Assembly (NCBI GenBank): GCA_029983505.1
Contig: JASBZK010000010.1
Location: forward strand, 1 to 57,980
Direction of reading: 5' to 3'
DNA from: Porphyromonas sp.
GTDB taxonomy: Bacteria; Bacteroidota; Bacteroidia; Bacteroidales; Porphyromonadaceae
Length of the DNA stretch: 57,980 bases
A program made the translations under genes and the position numbers. How positions within the stretch are numbered: the stretch's first letter is position 1; each line of letters starts with the position of its first letter. Positions 26,574 through 36,184 of this stretch are shown here, piece by piece. The notes beneath the pieces were generated by a model. That model was given only the letters and a program-made list of their open reading frames with translations, made no database searches and was not told where the DNA came from.

Positions 26574-27911
26574 TTATTCTCTGAGGAGGTCGAGCTCGGA
26601 CGCTTTGCGGATGATGGTCGCCTGAACCATTTCCTGTACAGTGCCCATATCCTTGAGCTGGAAAGATTCGGCAAAGGCCTGGTTGTACTGTGCCTGGGCT
26701 TTGTCGTAGTCTTTGAGGGCTTTATAGGAGTCGCCTATCATAACGAGGTAATTGAGACGGTCGACAATGGGGTTATTGCCCTTGAGTGCTTCGTTGAGCC
26801 AAGAAATGGCGGTCTCGTGCTGACGAGGCTGGAGCTTGTCACCGAGTACTTGGTAGAGGTATTGAGCGGCCTTGGCGTAATCGGAAGGCCGGACTTCGGA
26901 GCCGAGCATCTTGAAGTAGTCGGACATCAGAGAGATAAAGCGGTCGGCATCTTTTTCGGAGGCGAGAGCAAAAAGGGCATCGTAATAGGTTTTGCTGCGG
27001 TCATAGGGAGAGACTTCGGACTTGGGGATGACGGCATAGGCGCCGGCATACTCACCCTTTATCCTTTCAAGGCCTTCTCGATACGCCGGGTCGCCTTTCT
27101 TGGCAAGCGCTTCCATCACTCCGTCATTGTACTCAATGACATAGAATGCCGGAGCATCGCCAAGCTTTTCCAACCATGCGGGGAGGTTGGCGTTGACGCT
27201 GTCGACGACCTTTTTGAGGAGATCCTTATCGTCGCCCCCCAAGGAAGTGATGATGATGTAGTCCTGCTTATTGATGAGATCGGGACCGAGCTTCCGGGTG
27301 ATGTACTCGCGATAGAGCTTGCGGATGCGGACGACCCACTTCTCGGCATCCATACCATCCTGTGCGGAGAGAAAAGTACCCGCCTGGGTAAGTAGGTCTT
27401 GCTGGAGGGAGAGGTTGGAGGGATCGGCGCGGTACTCCTTGTAGAGCTGTTCAAAACCTTTGGACTCACCGGTGACGATGCGTGCTTCCTCTATGAGTGC
27501 TTTTTCGTCCACGGCGCCCTGGATGATGGAGAGGGCTTTGCCGTCGTTGCCGATAAAGGCGAGTGTGGGGAAGACGGCCACGTTATAGGTCTTGGCCACT
27601 TCGACGTTCTCCTTGGCTTCGGCATCGAGCTGAATGCTGACGAAGTTTTTATTGAAGTAGTCGCCTACGGTCTTGAGGGGGAAGATCTCTTTGGCGATGC
27701 GCTTGCAGGGGACGCACCACACGGCATAAAAGTCCACGAAGAGGGGCTTATTCTCGGCTTTGGCCTTGGCGAGGGCTTGCTCGAAGGTCCCTTTGAAGAA
27801 AGCGATGCCGTCGCCCGAAGCGGCGGGCTCTGCCTTTTCGTCCTGAGCGAAGCCGGCAAAAGGCAGTGCGAGAGCAAGTAAGGTGGTGAAAAGGGTATGT
27901 TTGAGTTTCAT
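26574..27911 (-). CDS. Exported thioredoxin-domain protein with C-terminal helical repeats
   Basis: 445 residues: signal peptide ending GFAQ, a thioredoxin domain (about 35-150) with VWCVPCK (Cys66, Cys69) and the cis-Pro loop VAVFPTLAFIG, then a long helical part ending in TPR-like helices (YKALKDYDKAQAQYNQAF). The active-site Cys pair is intact. It resembles periplasmic thioredoxin-TPR proteins found in Bacteroidetes SusCD loci. Role inferred: keeping partner lipoproteins or the exported peptidase reduced. It is co-directional with the M16 peptidase gene downstream and the lipoprotein genes upstream. Confidence 0.85.
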   Translation of the reverse strand: MKLKHTLFTTLLALALPFAGFAQDEKAEPAASGDGIAFFKGTFEQALAKAKAENKPLFVDFYAVWCVPCKRIAKEIFPLKTVGDYFNKNFVSIQLDAEAKENVEVAKTYNVAVFPTLAFIGNDGKALSIIQGAVDEKALIEEARIVTGESKGFEQLYKEYRADPSNLSLQQDLLTQAGTFLSAQDGMDAEKWVVRIRKLYREYITRKLGPDLINKQDYIIITSLGGDDKDLLKKVVDSVNANLPAWLEKLGDAPAFYVIEYNDGVMEALAKKGDPAYREGLERIKGEYAGAYAVIPKSEVSPYDRSKTYYDALFALASEKDADRFISLMSDYFKMLGSEVRPSDYAKAAQYLYQVLGDKLQPRQHETAISWLNEALKGNNPIVDRLNYLVMIGDSYKALKDYDKAQAQYNQAFAESFQLKDMGTVQEMVQATIIRKASELDLLRE

Positions 27912-27951
27912 ATCTGATAATCGTGCAATGTTAAGGAATCAAGGGAGCGTA

Positions 27952-28464
27952 TCAGTAGCCCTCCTCTCCGTAATATTCGTCTTCGCTCCAATCCCCGGTC
28001 TCATCGGGCTCTGCATCACCGACGACGATGGTATAGACATCTTCGAGGAGGGCGGAGTAGCCTTCGTTATAGACCCGGAGAGAGAGGGTATAGGCACCAA
28101 CGGGGAGCATACGGCACCCCTCCTGGGTAAGGCGGATGAGACCACCACGGACATCGAGGTGACCTGCCTTTTGCATCGCATCAAACTTGGCTGCGTCTCC
28201 GCCGTCGGCGACCTTGACGGAGGCATACTCGAAGTTAATGGGGTTAGTCCCGGAGACACCCTGGATGGGGAGGCTTACCCAGGGAGCGCCATTCGTGGCA
28301 CGGGCAGAGGAGGCTGCCGGGGTATGATAGGCGTAAAGGACGCTGTCGGGATATTGGGCATTCTCGGTGACGAGATAGCCGACGGGGATGCGCTGACAGC
28401 CGGCGAAAACGAAGCCGAGGAGGAGAAGCGCAGAGAGAAATATACGGGTTACAGTCTTTTTCAT
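27952..28464 (-). CDS. Small SusCD-locus lipoprotein, function unknown
   Basis: 170 residues with a lipoprotein signal ending VFAGC (Cys23). After the Cys comes QRIPVGYLVTENAQYPDSVL, a start seen in small lipoproteins of SusC/SusD loci, followed by a predicted beta-sandwich and an acidic tail (DETGDWSEDEYYGEEGY). No catalytic motif is visible. Probably a surface-exposed accessory binding protein. Its start lies 1 bp after the stop of the fasciclin-like gene, so the two are tightly coupled. Confidence 0.65.
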   Translation of the reverse strand: MKKTVTRIFLSALLLLGFVFAGCQRIPVGYLVTENAQYPDSVLYAYHTPAASSARATNGAPWVSLPIQGVSGTNPINFEYASVKVADGGDAAKFDAMQKAGHLDVRGGLIRLTQEGCRMLPVGAYTLSLRVYNEGYSALLEDVYTIVVGDAEPDETGDWSEDEYYGEEGY

Positions 28465-28465
28465 A

Positions 28466-29215
28466 TCATAAGTAGGTGGAATCGGAGCCTTCGGGTGCGT
28501 CAGTGTATTCCGGATAGTCGGTGTATTCGGAATCCTCGAAAGTTTCGGGAGCTTTGGTAAAGTCGAAAATGGTAAAGTTGTACTCTAAGGCGTGTACGAC
28601 GCCGGTGAGACTGGTGATGTTGTGCGAAGCCACTACGGCGCTGTGACCGGTGAGCTCGGAGACGAGGTGGATCTTCTTCGGTCCTTTCTCCTTGACGCCG
28701 TTATATGGGGCACGGTAGGTGTAAATCCAGAGCTCTTTGCCGCTCGCCATCGTGACCTTTTCTCCCCCTGTGCCGATGATTGTTTCGACGTTTGTGGAGG
28801 GGGTGCCGGACTTCCAGTCGTCGAGGAGGACCGCCTTACCGGGGACGATGCAGGAGAGTATGATGTCCCTGCACTCTTCGGGTGTGATGCTTTCGAGACT
28901 GAAGTCGGGAATCTGGTTGTCGATTTGCTGCTGTAGGATATAGCGCTCAATAGAGGCATTGGTGATACCGAAGAAGGTGATCTTCGGGCCAAACTCGCTC
29001 TTGCCTTCAAAGACGATCCGAAGACCCGCTCGATCGATCATTTGCATCGTGAGGGACCAGTTATAAGGGTCACTCTCGAAGTACTGCCACATAGTGGTAT
29101 TGTGTGCGACTTCCGGGCCGTTTAGCTCGACGAGATTGTACTTGGTACATCCTCCGAATGCTCCCGCCACAAGGACGAGTGAGAGAATGAGTAGTGTGCG
29201 TATATAAGTTTTCAT
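28466..29215 (-). CDS. Fasciclin-like (FAS1) lipoprotein
   Basis: 249 residues with a lipoprotein signal ending AFGGC (Cys23). The FAS1 pattern is visible: a leading helix (SLTMQMIDRAGL), the FFGITNASIERYI strand-helix, ITPEECRDIILSCIVPGKAVLLDDW, and the closing SLTGVVHALEY before a final strand. The tail is acidic (DSEYTDYPEYTDAPEGSD), like that of the next protein. FAS1 domains mediate binding to proteins or carbohydrates. Its place after susD suggests a surface accessory to the transporter. Confidence 0.75.
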   Translation of the reverse strand: MKTYIRTLLILSLVLVAGAFGGCTKYNLVELNGPEVAHNTTMWQYFESDPYNWSLTMQMIDRAGLRIVFEGKSEFGPKITFFGITNASIERYILQQQIDNQIPDFSLESITPEECRDIILSCIVPGKAVLLDDWKSGTPSTNVETIIGTGGEKVTMASGKELWIYTYRAPYNGVKEKGPKKIHLVSELTGHSAVVASHNITSLTGVVHALEYNFTIFDFTKAPETFEDSEYTDYPEYTDAPEGSDSTYL

Positions 29216-29245
29216 ATCTTTCGGTCTTGGTAAAAGTGAGCAATC

Positions 29246-30799
29246 TTATTTGCCGAAACGTGCCCAGTAGGTCTTTTGGATAAGGAGGGTATTGCGGTTG
29301 CCCTCGCCACGTGCGTCCGGCGGGATGGGGAGCACGAGAGCTCCGTCTTTGATATCCTGAAGGGTGAGGGTATTGAAGACGCCTTGAAGCTCCCCGTGGA
29401 TGTAGTCGAGTCCGTTGCGGATGATGTCGTAGTAACGGTAAGAGCACTCATAGATGAGCTCGCGTTCGCGCTCCTTAAAGACGGCATACTGTACCCCCTT
29501 CGTATCCTGAGCCGCGGGGTAAAGGGCGGCACCGGCGCGCTCCCGGATACGGTTGAGATCCTTGACGGCAGCGGCTTCGTTGCCGAGCTTGGCGTAGTTT
29601 TCGGCTCTTAGGAGGATGATGCCTCCAAGCCGCCAGAGATCGAGGTTGGCGTCGATGGTGTTGAAGTCTTTGCCAAACTCGCTAAACTCATTGGGGATAT
29701 AGATGGCGGTGTGGTACTTATTCATCCGGGCATAGGTAACGCCATCGACCGTATTAGCAGGGTCGGAGAGGTCGTGGAAGTAAGCCGAACGTCTCCCATC
29801 GCTCTCGTCGGGATACATCTTTTGGATGGTTGAGAGATAGATGCGCGAAGGTGTTTTGAAACTGATATCGCTCGGGATAGCTGTCTCATTGAGCGGCCAA
29901 GAGACGTACTCGCTACTCTTATTTGGGGAAGCGGCGTAGTCATAACGGTGCTTGTCGAAGCCGATGACGAAGATACTCTCTATATTGGCGCCTTCGGAGT
30001 TGCTGAGAGCGTCGGAGAGCTCCTGCGGCGTGTCATAGAGGGCGTAGCTACCGGTCTTACCGTCAATGATCTGAGAGGCGTATTCGACAGCCTTTTGGTA
30101 CGCAGCCTTGGAGTCTCCTTGGTAGCCGTAGAGGTCGATTATGGAGCCTTTCCACGAGTAAGCGTGGGCGAGGAGGGCGGCGGCGCCTTTGGAGGCAAAC
30201 TGCTTCGTCGTAGGTCTGGAAGAACCATAGAGGCGAAGCTCCTGGAAGGGGGGCAGGATGGCAAACGCCTCTTCACCCGCTTTAATTGCCTCATCGATGA
30301 CTGACATGGCGGGAGAGACGGGATAGGGCTGGTGGTTGTCCGTGCTCGTGGTGATGATGGCGTCGCCGAAGCGCTGAACAAGCATCAGATAGGCGAGACC
30401 TTTGGCGAAAAGAGCTTGTCCGCGGTGGAAATTGACACGGTCTTCGGAAAGCTCTTCAGTCCGGTGGATGTTCTCGAGGAGGAGGTTGGCCTCGAAGATC
30501 GTGGTATAGAGTTTCTTCCAATCTCCGTCAATAGCTGCGGGACTCCAGTTTTTGGCATCTTCTCCGCTGGTCAGTTCGTCCGTAAGGTCACCGGCCACGT
30601 CCATAGCGTAGGAGGTGTCGAACATATTGAAGACACCGTACTGAATGGACATCGTGGTGGTGTTGAGCTCCTTCTCGGTCCGGAAGGCGTTTTCGGCCGT
30701 GATCGAGTTTTGGGGTGTACGGTCGAGACTGCAGCTCGAGAGCAACAGTGCGAGGAGGGCACCGGACGCCGTAATGCTGAGAGAAATATGTTGTTTCAT
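29246..30799 (-). CDS. SusD/RagB family surface lipoprotein
   Basis: 517 residues with a lipoprotein signal ending LLLSSC (Cys23). The SusD fold is recognisable from LDRTPQNSITAENAF at the mature start, HRGQALFAKGLAYLMLVQRFGD, and ERERELIYECSYRYYDIIRNGLDY near the end. It is intact, although the susC gene directly upstream (33 bp gap) is broken, so the lid protein may be made without its pore or may work with a SusC encoded elsewhere. Confidence 0.93.
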   Translation of the reverse strand: MKQHISLSITASGALLALLLSSCSLDRTPQNSITAENAFRTEKELNTTTMSIQYGVFNMFDTSYAMDVAGDLTDELTSGEDAKNWSPAAIDGDWKKLYTTIFEANLLLENIHRTEELSEDRVNFHRGQALFAKGLAYLMLVQRFGDAIITTSTDNHQPYPVSPAMSVIDEAIKAGEEAFAILPPFQELRLYGSSRPTTKQFASKGAAALLAHAYSWKGSIIDLYGYQGDSKAAYQKAVEYASQIIDGKTGSYALYDTPQELSDALSNSEGANIESIFVIGFDKHRYDYAASPNKSSEYVSWPLNETAIPSDISFKTPSRIYLSTIQKMYPDESDGRRSAYFHDLSDPANTVDGVTYARMNKYHTAIYIPNEFSEFGKDFNTIDANLDLWRLGGIILLRAENYAKLGNEAAAVKDLNRIRERAGAALYPAAQDTKGVQYAVFKERERELIYECSYRYYDIIRNGLDYIHGELQGVFNTLTLQDIKDGALVLPIPPDARGEGNRNTLLIQKTYWARFGK

Positions 30800-30832
30800 C
30801 TTCTTATTCTTTTGGAGAGATAAAGGGGGATT

Positions 30833-33800
30833 TTAGAAACGGAGATTAAGCCCGAGGGTCAACTGAGTATTGAGCGGGTAAGTGCTTCCGTCGTCTATAC
30901 CGGTGTACGGAGAGATGATTTCGGGATCCGTACCGGAGTAGTTGTCGATGATGAAGAGGTTCTCACCGGTGAGGGAGACGCGTATGCCCTTCATATGGAT
31001 CTTCTTCATCCACGCTTCCGGAAGTTCGTAGGAGAGAGTGAGCTGTTTGAGGCGGATGAAAGAGACGTTTTCGATGTTGGAGTCGATATTGCCGTCATAC
31101 TGACCTACGTAAGAGTCGTCGGCGTATTTGATGGCGGGAAGATCTGCGTTGTCGCCCGGTTTCTCCCAGATGGTACGCTTCGTAAAGTCGTCCATAATGA
31201 CACCGAAGTTTTTATTGAAGAGGAGGGCGGAGTTACGCACCTGGTTCATCACCTTGCGACCGATGGAGTAGTTGAAGTGGGCGAAAAGAGTGAGACCCTT
31301 CCAGGAGAGCTGGTGGGACCATCCGCCGTAAGCCATAGGGATGGTGCTGCCGGCGTAGAACTTGTCTTTTTCGTCGATCTTTCCGTCCTGGTTGAGGTCG
31401 GCTATCTTGCGGGCGCCGACTCCGAGGAGGTTTCCTTCGCCGCCGATCTTGAGGGGACGGCGGATGCCGAGAGCGTCATAGTAGTAGGGGATATCCTTTT
31501 CGGACTGTACGATACCTTCGTCCTTGTAGGTATAGATACCGTAGAGGGGGCGACCGAGGATCATATTCTGGAGGTCGTGACCGTCGAAAGATTCCCGGAA
31601 GAGGTTCCAGTTGCGGGAGATGTTGAACATCATCTGCCAGCGGAAGTCGTCGGTGCGGATGAGGTCGGCGGTGAGGGTAGCTTCAATGCCTTCGTTGGAG
31701 ATGGCGGAGGAGTTATTCCACATCTTGTCGACGAGGTAGACGTTGCCGGGCATCGGCGTTTGCATCAAAAGGGCGTAGGAGTACTTGTAGTAGTAGTCGA
31801 GGGTGAGCTTGAGGCGATAGTTAAGCATCTCAAGGTCGAGACCGAAGTCGTACTGGTCGCTCTTTTCCCACGTGAGGTCCTTATTGGCGAGGAGCTGGGG
31901 TGAAAGACCGGTGTTTCCGAAGAAGATGTTGGACGTACCCATCAGACCGAGGGCGAGGTAGGCGTCCTGAAACTTCTGACCGCTACGTCCCCAGGAAGCG
32001 CGAAGCTTACCGAAGTCGAGCCACCAGATATCTTTCATAAAGCTCTCTTCACTAAAAGCCCAACCGAGACCGGCAGCGGGGAAGACGCCCCAGCGGACGT
32101 TGCTGCCGAAGACTGAGGAGCCGTCGTAGCGGAAAGAGAGGTCGAGTAGATACTTCTGCTTGTAGCTGTAGGATGCACGTCCGAGGAAAGAGAGCATCGC
32201 TTGCTCTTCAAAGTTGGTATTGAGCGCCTGTCCGGGGAGGACGTTGCCATACTCATCTTTAATGGTCGTAGGCCAGCCGGCGCCGACGTATTTGATCTGG
32301 TTCGTCGGACCGCCTTTGGCGCTTCCGCCGGTACTATTGAGGATATCTTCGTTGTAGGTAACGCCGGCGAGAAGATTAAGGGTGTGACCACTGTCGAACT
32401 TAAGGTCGTAGGTCAGGAGGTTTTCGCTCTGAAGAGTCGTCATCATGAGCTTGCTGTTCTGTACCGTGGAGAGCCTGTCGTAGGCCAGGAAGTCGGGCGT
32501 GAAGATATTGAGGCTGGTGACGAAGTGGTTGATGGCGGCAGAGGTGTTGAGGGTAAGACCCTTAATGATGTCCCACTTAATCCCCGCATTGAGGCGGAGG
32601 TTATAGTTCATATTCTTCTGGTCGATCGCCTTGAGCTGTCTCAGCGTGAGCTGCTCTATCTCGGTGCCTTTGCCGGGGAGGAGGGTAGAGGTCTGCTTGG
32701 GGTCTATCGTCAGCCCTTGAACCTTACCCATATCGGTACCGCGCCATATTGGTGTACGCCAAAGAGAGTCTGGAGTAGAGCTGCACCGTGGGTGAGAGGT
32801 TGATGTCGAGGTTATTATTGAAGGAGGCTCTCCGGAAACTGGAGCCGATCATGATACCGGTCTCGTCGTAGATGCCGCCGTTGACCATATAGCGGACGTT
32901 GTCGTTGCCGCCGGTGGCCGTGATGGAAGCATCGGTAACGCGACCCGTGCGGAACATATATTTCCACCAGTTCGTCTTGTTATTGTAAAAAGTATTGAGC
33001 GAGTCGGTGAGAATGTCGGGCATGGCACTGAAGTCGTCTCGCTTCTTGCCGTTATTCCACATCCAGTCATAGGCACCTCCGTAGAGGGGATCCCATCCGT
33101 AGGCGTCCTTTTTGTTTTTGGGGATGACGACCTCGTTATTCACCCAGTCATAAATGCCGACGACACGGTTTTTGGCGGCAAAGGTGTGCCAGATACGTTC
33201 GGCATTGCCCATCATCTGTACGGGTGTGGAGGGCAGCCAGGTGACGGACTGGGAGAGATCCACGGTGATATCGGCTCTCCAGGTCTTGCTTTTTTCGTCG
33301 TGATGAGGATTACGCCGTTGCCGGCACGGGAACCGTACATAGCGGCCGAAGCGGCATCTTTGAGGACTTCAACAGACTCGATGGTACTCGGGTCAAGGGA
33401 TGCGAGCGGGCTAACGCCGCCGGTCTGGATTCCGGACTGCGAGTATACCGGCACGCCGTCGATCACGTATAGGGGGGATCCGTCATTGATGCCTTCGGTA
33501 TTGAGGGAGGAAAAACCGCGTATCGTCACCTGGGAGCCGTTACCGCCGGGGGCACCGGGGAGATTCGTGACTTCCACACCCGCCATGTGACCTTGGAGCA
33601 GGTTCTGGATGGAGGGAGAGGGGACATCTTGGAGCTTTTCGCCCTTAAGGGAAGAGATGGCTCCGGTGAGCTCGCGGGTATTCTTTGGCCATAGGCGATG
33701 ACGGAGACTTCGCCGAGCGTCTTGGCATCCTCCTTCAGGGTCACGGTCTGCGTCTTTCCGGAAGCATAAGCGACCGTCTTGGAGGTAAAACCGACCATAC

Positions 33801-34311
33801 TGATGACGAGGTCGCCTTTTTCCGAAGAGACGGGGAAGTCGAAATTGCCATCCAAGTCGGCTAAGATACCCTCATTCTTTCCCTTCACTCGCACTGTGGA
33901 CTGGGGCAGGGGTTCGCCTTTGGCATCGACCACCTTGCCCACGGCGCGGTATTTCTTTCCGGTCTGGCTCTGCCCTTCGCCACTTTGGAGCTTGAAGACT
34001 TTGATCTGACGACCGTTGACGGAGAAAGTGAAGGGAGACTTGACCAAAAGGGACTTCAGGGCACTCTCGACGGGAGAGCAATCGAAAGAGACGGTGTAGA
34101 CGCCCTTGTCGGTGCGCACGTCGTCATAAGAGATAGAGTAATCCGTGGATCCGGATATGTAATTGAGGATGGTCACGAGGGAGGCATCCTTAAAAGAGGC
34201 AGAGACGGAGTTTCGCGGGGATTACGCAAAGCCGGCAAGCCCATAGAATAGCAACAGTGCCAGAAAGACAGTGCGCGTCCCGAACCTCCGTGGAGAGTCG
34301 CAATAGTTCAT
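30833..34311 (-). pseudogene. Broken SusC/RagA-type transporter gene (one stop, three frameshifts)
   Basis: The ancestral frame starts at 34311 with a good signal peptide (LALLLFYGLAGFA). The next codon is TAA at 34224-34222 where CAA (Gln) would be expected; the same frame then continues into SPRNSVSASFKDASL, an STN domain and the regulatory-like domain. Frame is lost near 33681 (AAGAATACC, one A short, after VSVIAYGQR), near 33290-33295 (a run of six A's, one short, after LITTKK) and near 32740 (before TDMGKVQGL). The remaining 632 codons of barrel to 30833 are open. Read across the lesions, it is a complete SusC of about 1150 residues. The homopolymer changes could be sequencing errors, but the stop codon and the third shift are not of that type. 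Confidence 0.88.
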
Positions 34312-34852
34312 ACAGATATAAAGATTTTGGTCACCTGACGGCTCCCGATGCGGTATGCCGTATGACCGGGTGATATAATGAATTGCACAAAAGATGGCTG
34401 ACGGAACCCACGGCGCGCCAGGGTTGCCTTAGGACGGGCGAAACGGGTCAGTGTGAAGAATACAGTACTCTCAAGGGGAAGGAAACTTACCCCCAAAGGC
34501 TTTATGAACCCACCGCCGTTGATGCCCGGAAACCGCACTCCAAGCTCCCGTGGAGCATAAGCGGTGACGAGTTGCCAATTTGTCGGATCAAACAGAAGAC
34601 AGTACATCAAAACAGACTCAAAGACCATCCTTCAGGATCTCTCCGCTTGATAAGTCTGCGAGAAAAAGCCTGGGTCTTAACAGAGATATAGAACAAGCCG
34701 TAGTACATAAGAAAGAGGTGATTGCTCTGCTTGTTTGGTATTACTGCGTGGAATTAAAGAGGTTCGTTTCATTCGTGGGACAATGTCCCAATCCGGGCGC
34801 TAATTTACGTATTTTTCTTGAACCCTCCTAATCCGGGGGCAAAAAAAGAAAA
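34312..34852. other. About 540 bp without a recognisable gene
   Basis: Open frames here are short (up to 106 codons on the minus strand, 102 on the plus) and none resembles a known family. Many SusC genes with an STN domain have a FecR anti-sigma and an ECF sigma gene upstream. This would be the place, but no remnant of either is convincing. The stretch is more AT-rich toward 34640-34830 and holds a 15-bp palindrome at 34776-34790. Confidence 0.6.
34776..34790. promoter_or_regulatory. Possible operator palindrome TGGGACAATGTCCCA
   Basis: Perfect 7-bp arms TGGGACA and TGTCCCA about a single A. It lies in non-coding DNA between the broken susC and the cobalamin adenosyltransferase gene. The symmetry is that of a dimeric regulator site; no T-run follows, so it is not a terminator. 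No regulator can be named. Confidence 0.35.
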
Positions 34853-34854
34853 AA

Positions 34855-34943
34855 TTTCGGCCTGTATCTCGAGGAAAAGAGATACAGACCGAAAAAAGTA
34901 CGAGATACAGACCGAGAAAGTGACGAGATACAGACCGAGACCG
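34855..34943. repeat. TAC-NN-ACCG cluster 10 with three tandem units
   Basis: TTTCGGCCTGTATCTC (34855-34870) pairs with GAGATACAGACCGAAA (34879-34894) with one mismatch that is G-U in minus-strand RNA. The right arm is then repeated: GAGATACAGACCGA occurs three times with a 23-bp period (from 34879, 34902 and 34925). It starts 46 bp beyond the stop of the minus-strand adenosyltransferase gene and is a probable terminator region for it. Confidence 0.8.
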
Positions 34944-34988
34944 ACTCCCCGACTGTGTCCGGCTATATCCGAGCGACGATAGCCCCGC

Positions 34989-35552
34989 TTACTTCTCCCA
35001 GCGAACGTCTTCGATGCCTTCGTGGAGGTTGATGGCGCGCGCGAGCGTAAAAAGATAGTCGGAGAGCCTATTGACGAACTGTAGGACGAGCGGATCCACT
35101 TCGGCATCCTCTTCGTTTTCCAAAAAGCGGTAAATGGCACGCTCGGCACGGCGTGCGACGGTGCGGCAGATGTGGGTCACAGCGGCGGCGTGACTGCCAC
35201 CCGGAAGGATGAAGAACTTGAAAGGAGGTACCGTCTCGTTCATCAAGTCAATGTTTTCCTCAAGGGCTTTGACGTGCTCGTCCTTGACTCCGCACTCGAC
35301 CCCGTACTCCTCCCGTGCATCGCTCGGCGTGGCGAGGTAGGAGCTGCAAGAGAAGAGCCGGTGCTGTATCATGGCGAGGACTTCGCCCTGCCCTACTCCG
35401 GAAGGAATCTCCGAGCGAAGGAGACCGATGTGGCTGTTGAGCTCATCCACAGTGCCGTAAGCTTCTACCCTGAGGGAACTTTTGCGGACGCGTTTGCCGC
35501 CTACAAGGCCGGTTTCGCCTTTGTCGCCTGTCTTGGTGTAAATTTTGCTCAT
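34989..35552 (-). CDS. Cob(I)yrinic acid a,c-diamide adenosyltransferase, PduO type
   Basis: 187 residues, full length. It transfers the 5'-deoxyadenosyl group of ATP to Co(I) of corrinoids, making adenosylcobalamin. The N-terminal ATP loop KIYTKTGDKGETGLVGGKRV, the VDELNSHIG helix, FILPGGSHAAAVTHICRTVARRAER and FVNRLSDYLFTLAR are the PduO/MMAB signatures. Its ATG overlaps the stop of the preceding gene (ATGA), so translation is coupled. No cobalamin riboswitch was found upstream. The coenzyme would serve B12-dependent mutases elsewhere. Confidence 0.93.
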   Translation of the reverse strand: MSKIYTKTGDKGETGLVGGKRVRKSSLRVEAYGTVDELNSHIGLLRSEIPSGVGQGEVLAMIQHRLFSCSSYLATPSDAREEYGVECGVKDEHVKALEENIDLMNETVPPFKFFILPGGSHAAAVTHICRTVARRAERAIYRFLENEEDAEVDPLVLQFVNRLSDYLFTLARAINLHEGIEDVRWEK

Positions 35553-36103
35553 AATGTGGTGCGGTAATAGTACCGCTCTTGGTTGTTATTGAAGAAGAGT
35601 GCGCCCGTAAAGAAATCAAGCACCACTCCGTTTTGGAAAGAGGACAGGAAAGAGAGAAAGTCCCGCTCACACGCCCCATTCTCCCTCACCCCTAAGTATA
35701 ACAAGGCGAGGGGACGGCGGGTTTGGTTTTCTCCGAAAATACGCTCTGCACCCTGCCTCGTGTCGGTGACCGCGAGAAGCGGTCCGGAGGGATCCCGGTG
35801 CAAGAAAGCATAGCGCTCCATAGCTCCGAAAAGCCCATCCTCCCGGAGCTCATACCGTGTCTCCGACGGCCTGAGGCGCGCCAGCATCCTGAACCACACC
35901 ATTTCGCCCGAGCCTGCCACTTCGGCAATCTCTTCGCCGTCGATGTAATAGCCGGAGAAAGGGCGAAGGAGACTGAAAACGGAAGCGTAGGCGAGAGGGG
36001 AATGAATGCCGTGCCCCCTGCCATAGAAGAGACGGCGCAGCGCCCTAATCCGCATAAGGGAAAGGCGGCGGTAAGGAAGCATCTTTTGGGAGAAAGAAGG
36101 CAT
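35549..36103 (-). CDS. Uncharacterised Bacteroidetes protein, possible shortened methyltransferase-like
   Basis: 184 residues, no signal peptide. RRLFYGRGHGIHSPLAYASVFSLLRPFSGYY resembles the N-terminus of SAM-dependent methyltransferase-like proteins of Bacteroidetes that begin with a HGIHSPF-type motif. The usual glycine-rich SAM loop (GxGxG) is not visible, so it may be a divergent or reduced member. It overlaps the adenosyltransferase gene by 4 bp (ATGA), and the pairing seems to be translational coupling rather than a known shared pathway. Its start lies about 80 bp from the 3' end of tRNA-Arg. Confidence 0.55.
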   Translation of the reverse strand: MPSFSQKMLPYRRLSLMRIRALRRLFYGRGHGIHSPLAYASVFSLLRPFSGYYIDGEEIAEVAGSGEMVWFRMLARLRPSETRYELREDGLFGAMERYAFLHRDPSGPLLAVTDTRQGAERIFGENQTRRPLALLYLGVRENGACERDFLSFLSSFQNGVVLDFFTGALFFNNNQERYYYRTTL

Positions 36104-36130
36104 ACTAACTAAAAGGAGGCTCCGGGATAT

Positions 36131-36170
36131 AAAAAAGGCGCACGAGTCTTACAAATGGACCCGTGCGCTT
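36131..36170 (-). terminator. Terminator after tRNA-Arg
   Basis: Minus-strand hairpin with arms GCGCACG and CGTGCGC, extended by GTC/GAC beyond one mismatch, then TTTTTT. It lies 15 bp after the end of tRNA-Arg and is a textbook intrinsic terminator. A-runs on the other side would allow weaker termination on the plus strand too. Confidence 0.85.
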
Positions 36171-36184
36171 AAAAAGAGGAGGAG

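Noticed and set aside
32724..33586. Separate short genes of 179 and 124 codons in the SusC region
   Set aside because: Their products are consecutive pieces of one SusC plug and barrel in different frames, so they are fragments of the pseudogene.
34384..34600. Possible group II intron or other structured RNA in the gap upstream of the broken susC
   Set aside because: No domain V-like hairpin, no reverse transcriptase and no defined 5' GTGCG end could be found; the resemblance was only in base texture.
34879..34943. Tandem repeats resembling a small CRISPR array
   Set aside because: Only three units, 14-bp repeats with 9-bp spacers, and the repeat is the dispersed hairpin arm; no cas genes nearby.
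34700..36130. Cobalamin riboswitch for the adenosyltransferase gene
   Set aside because: No B12-box-like element (AGCTGCCCCCGCAACTG type or similar) was seen upstream of the operon.
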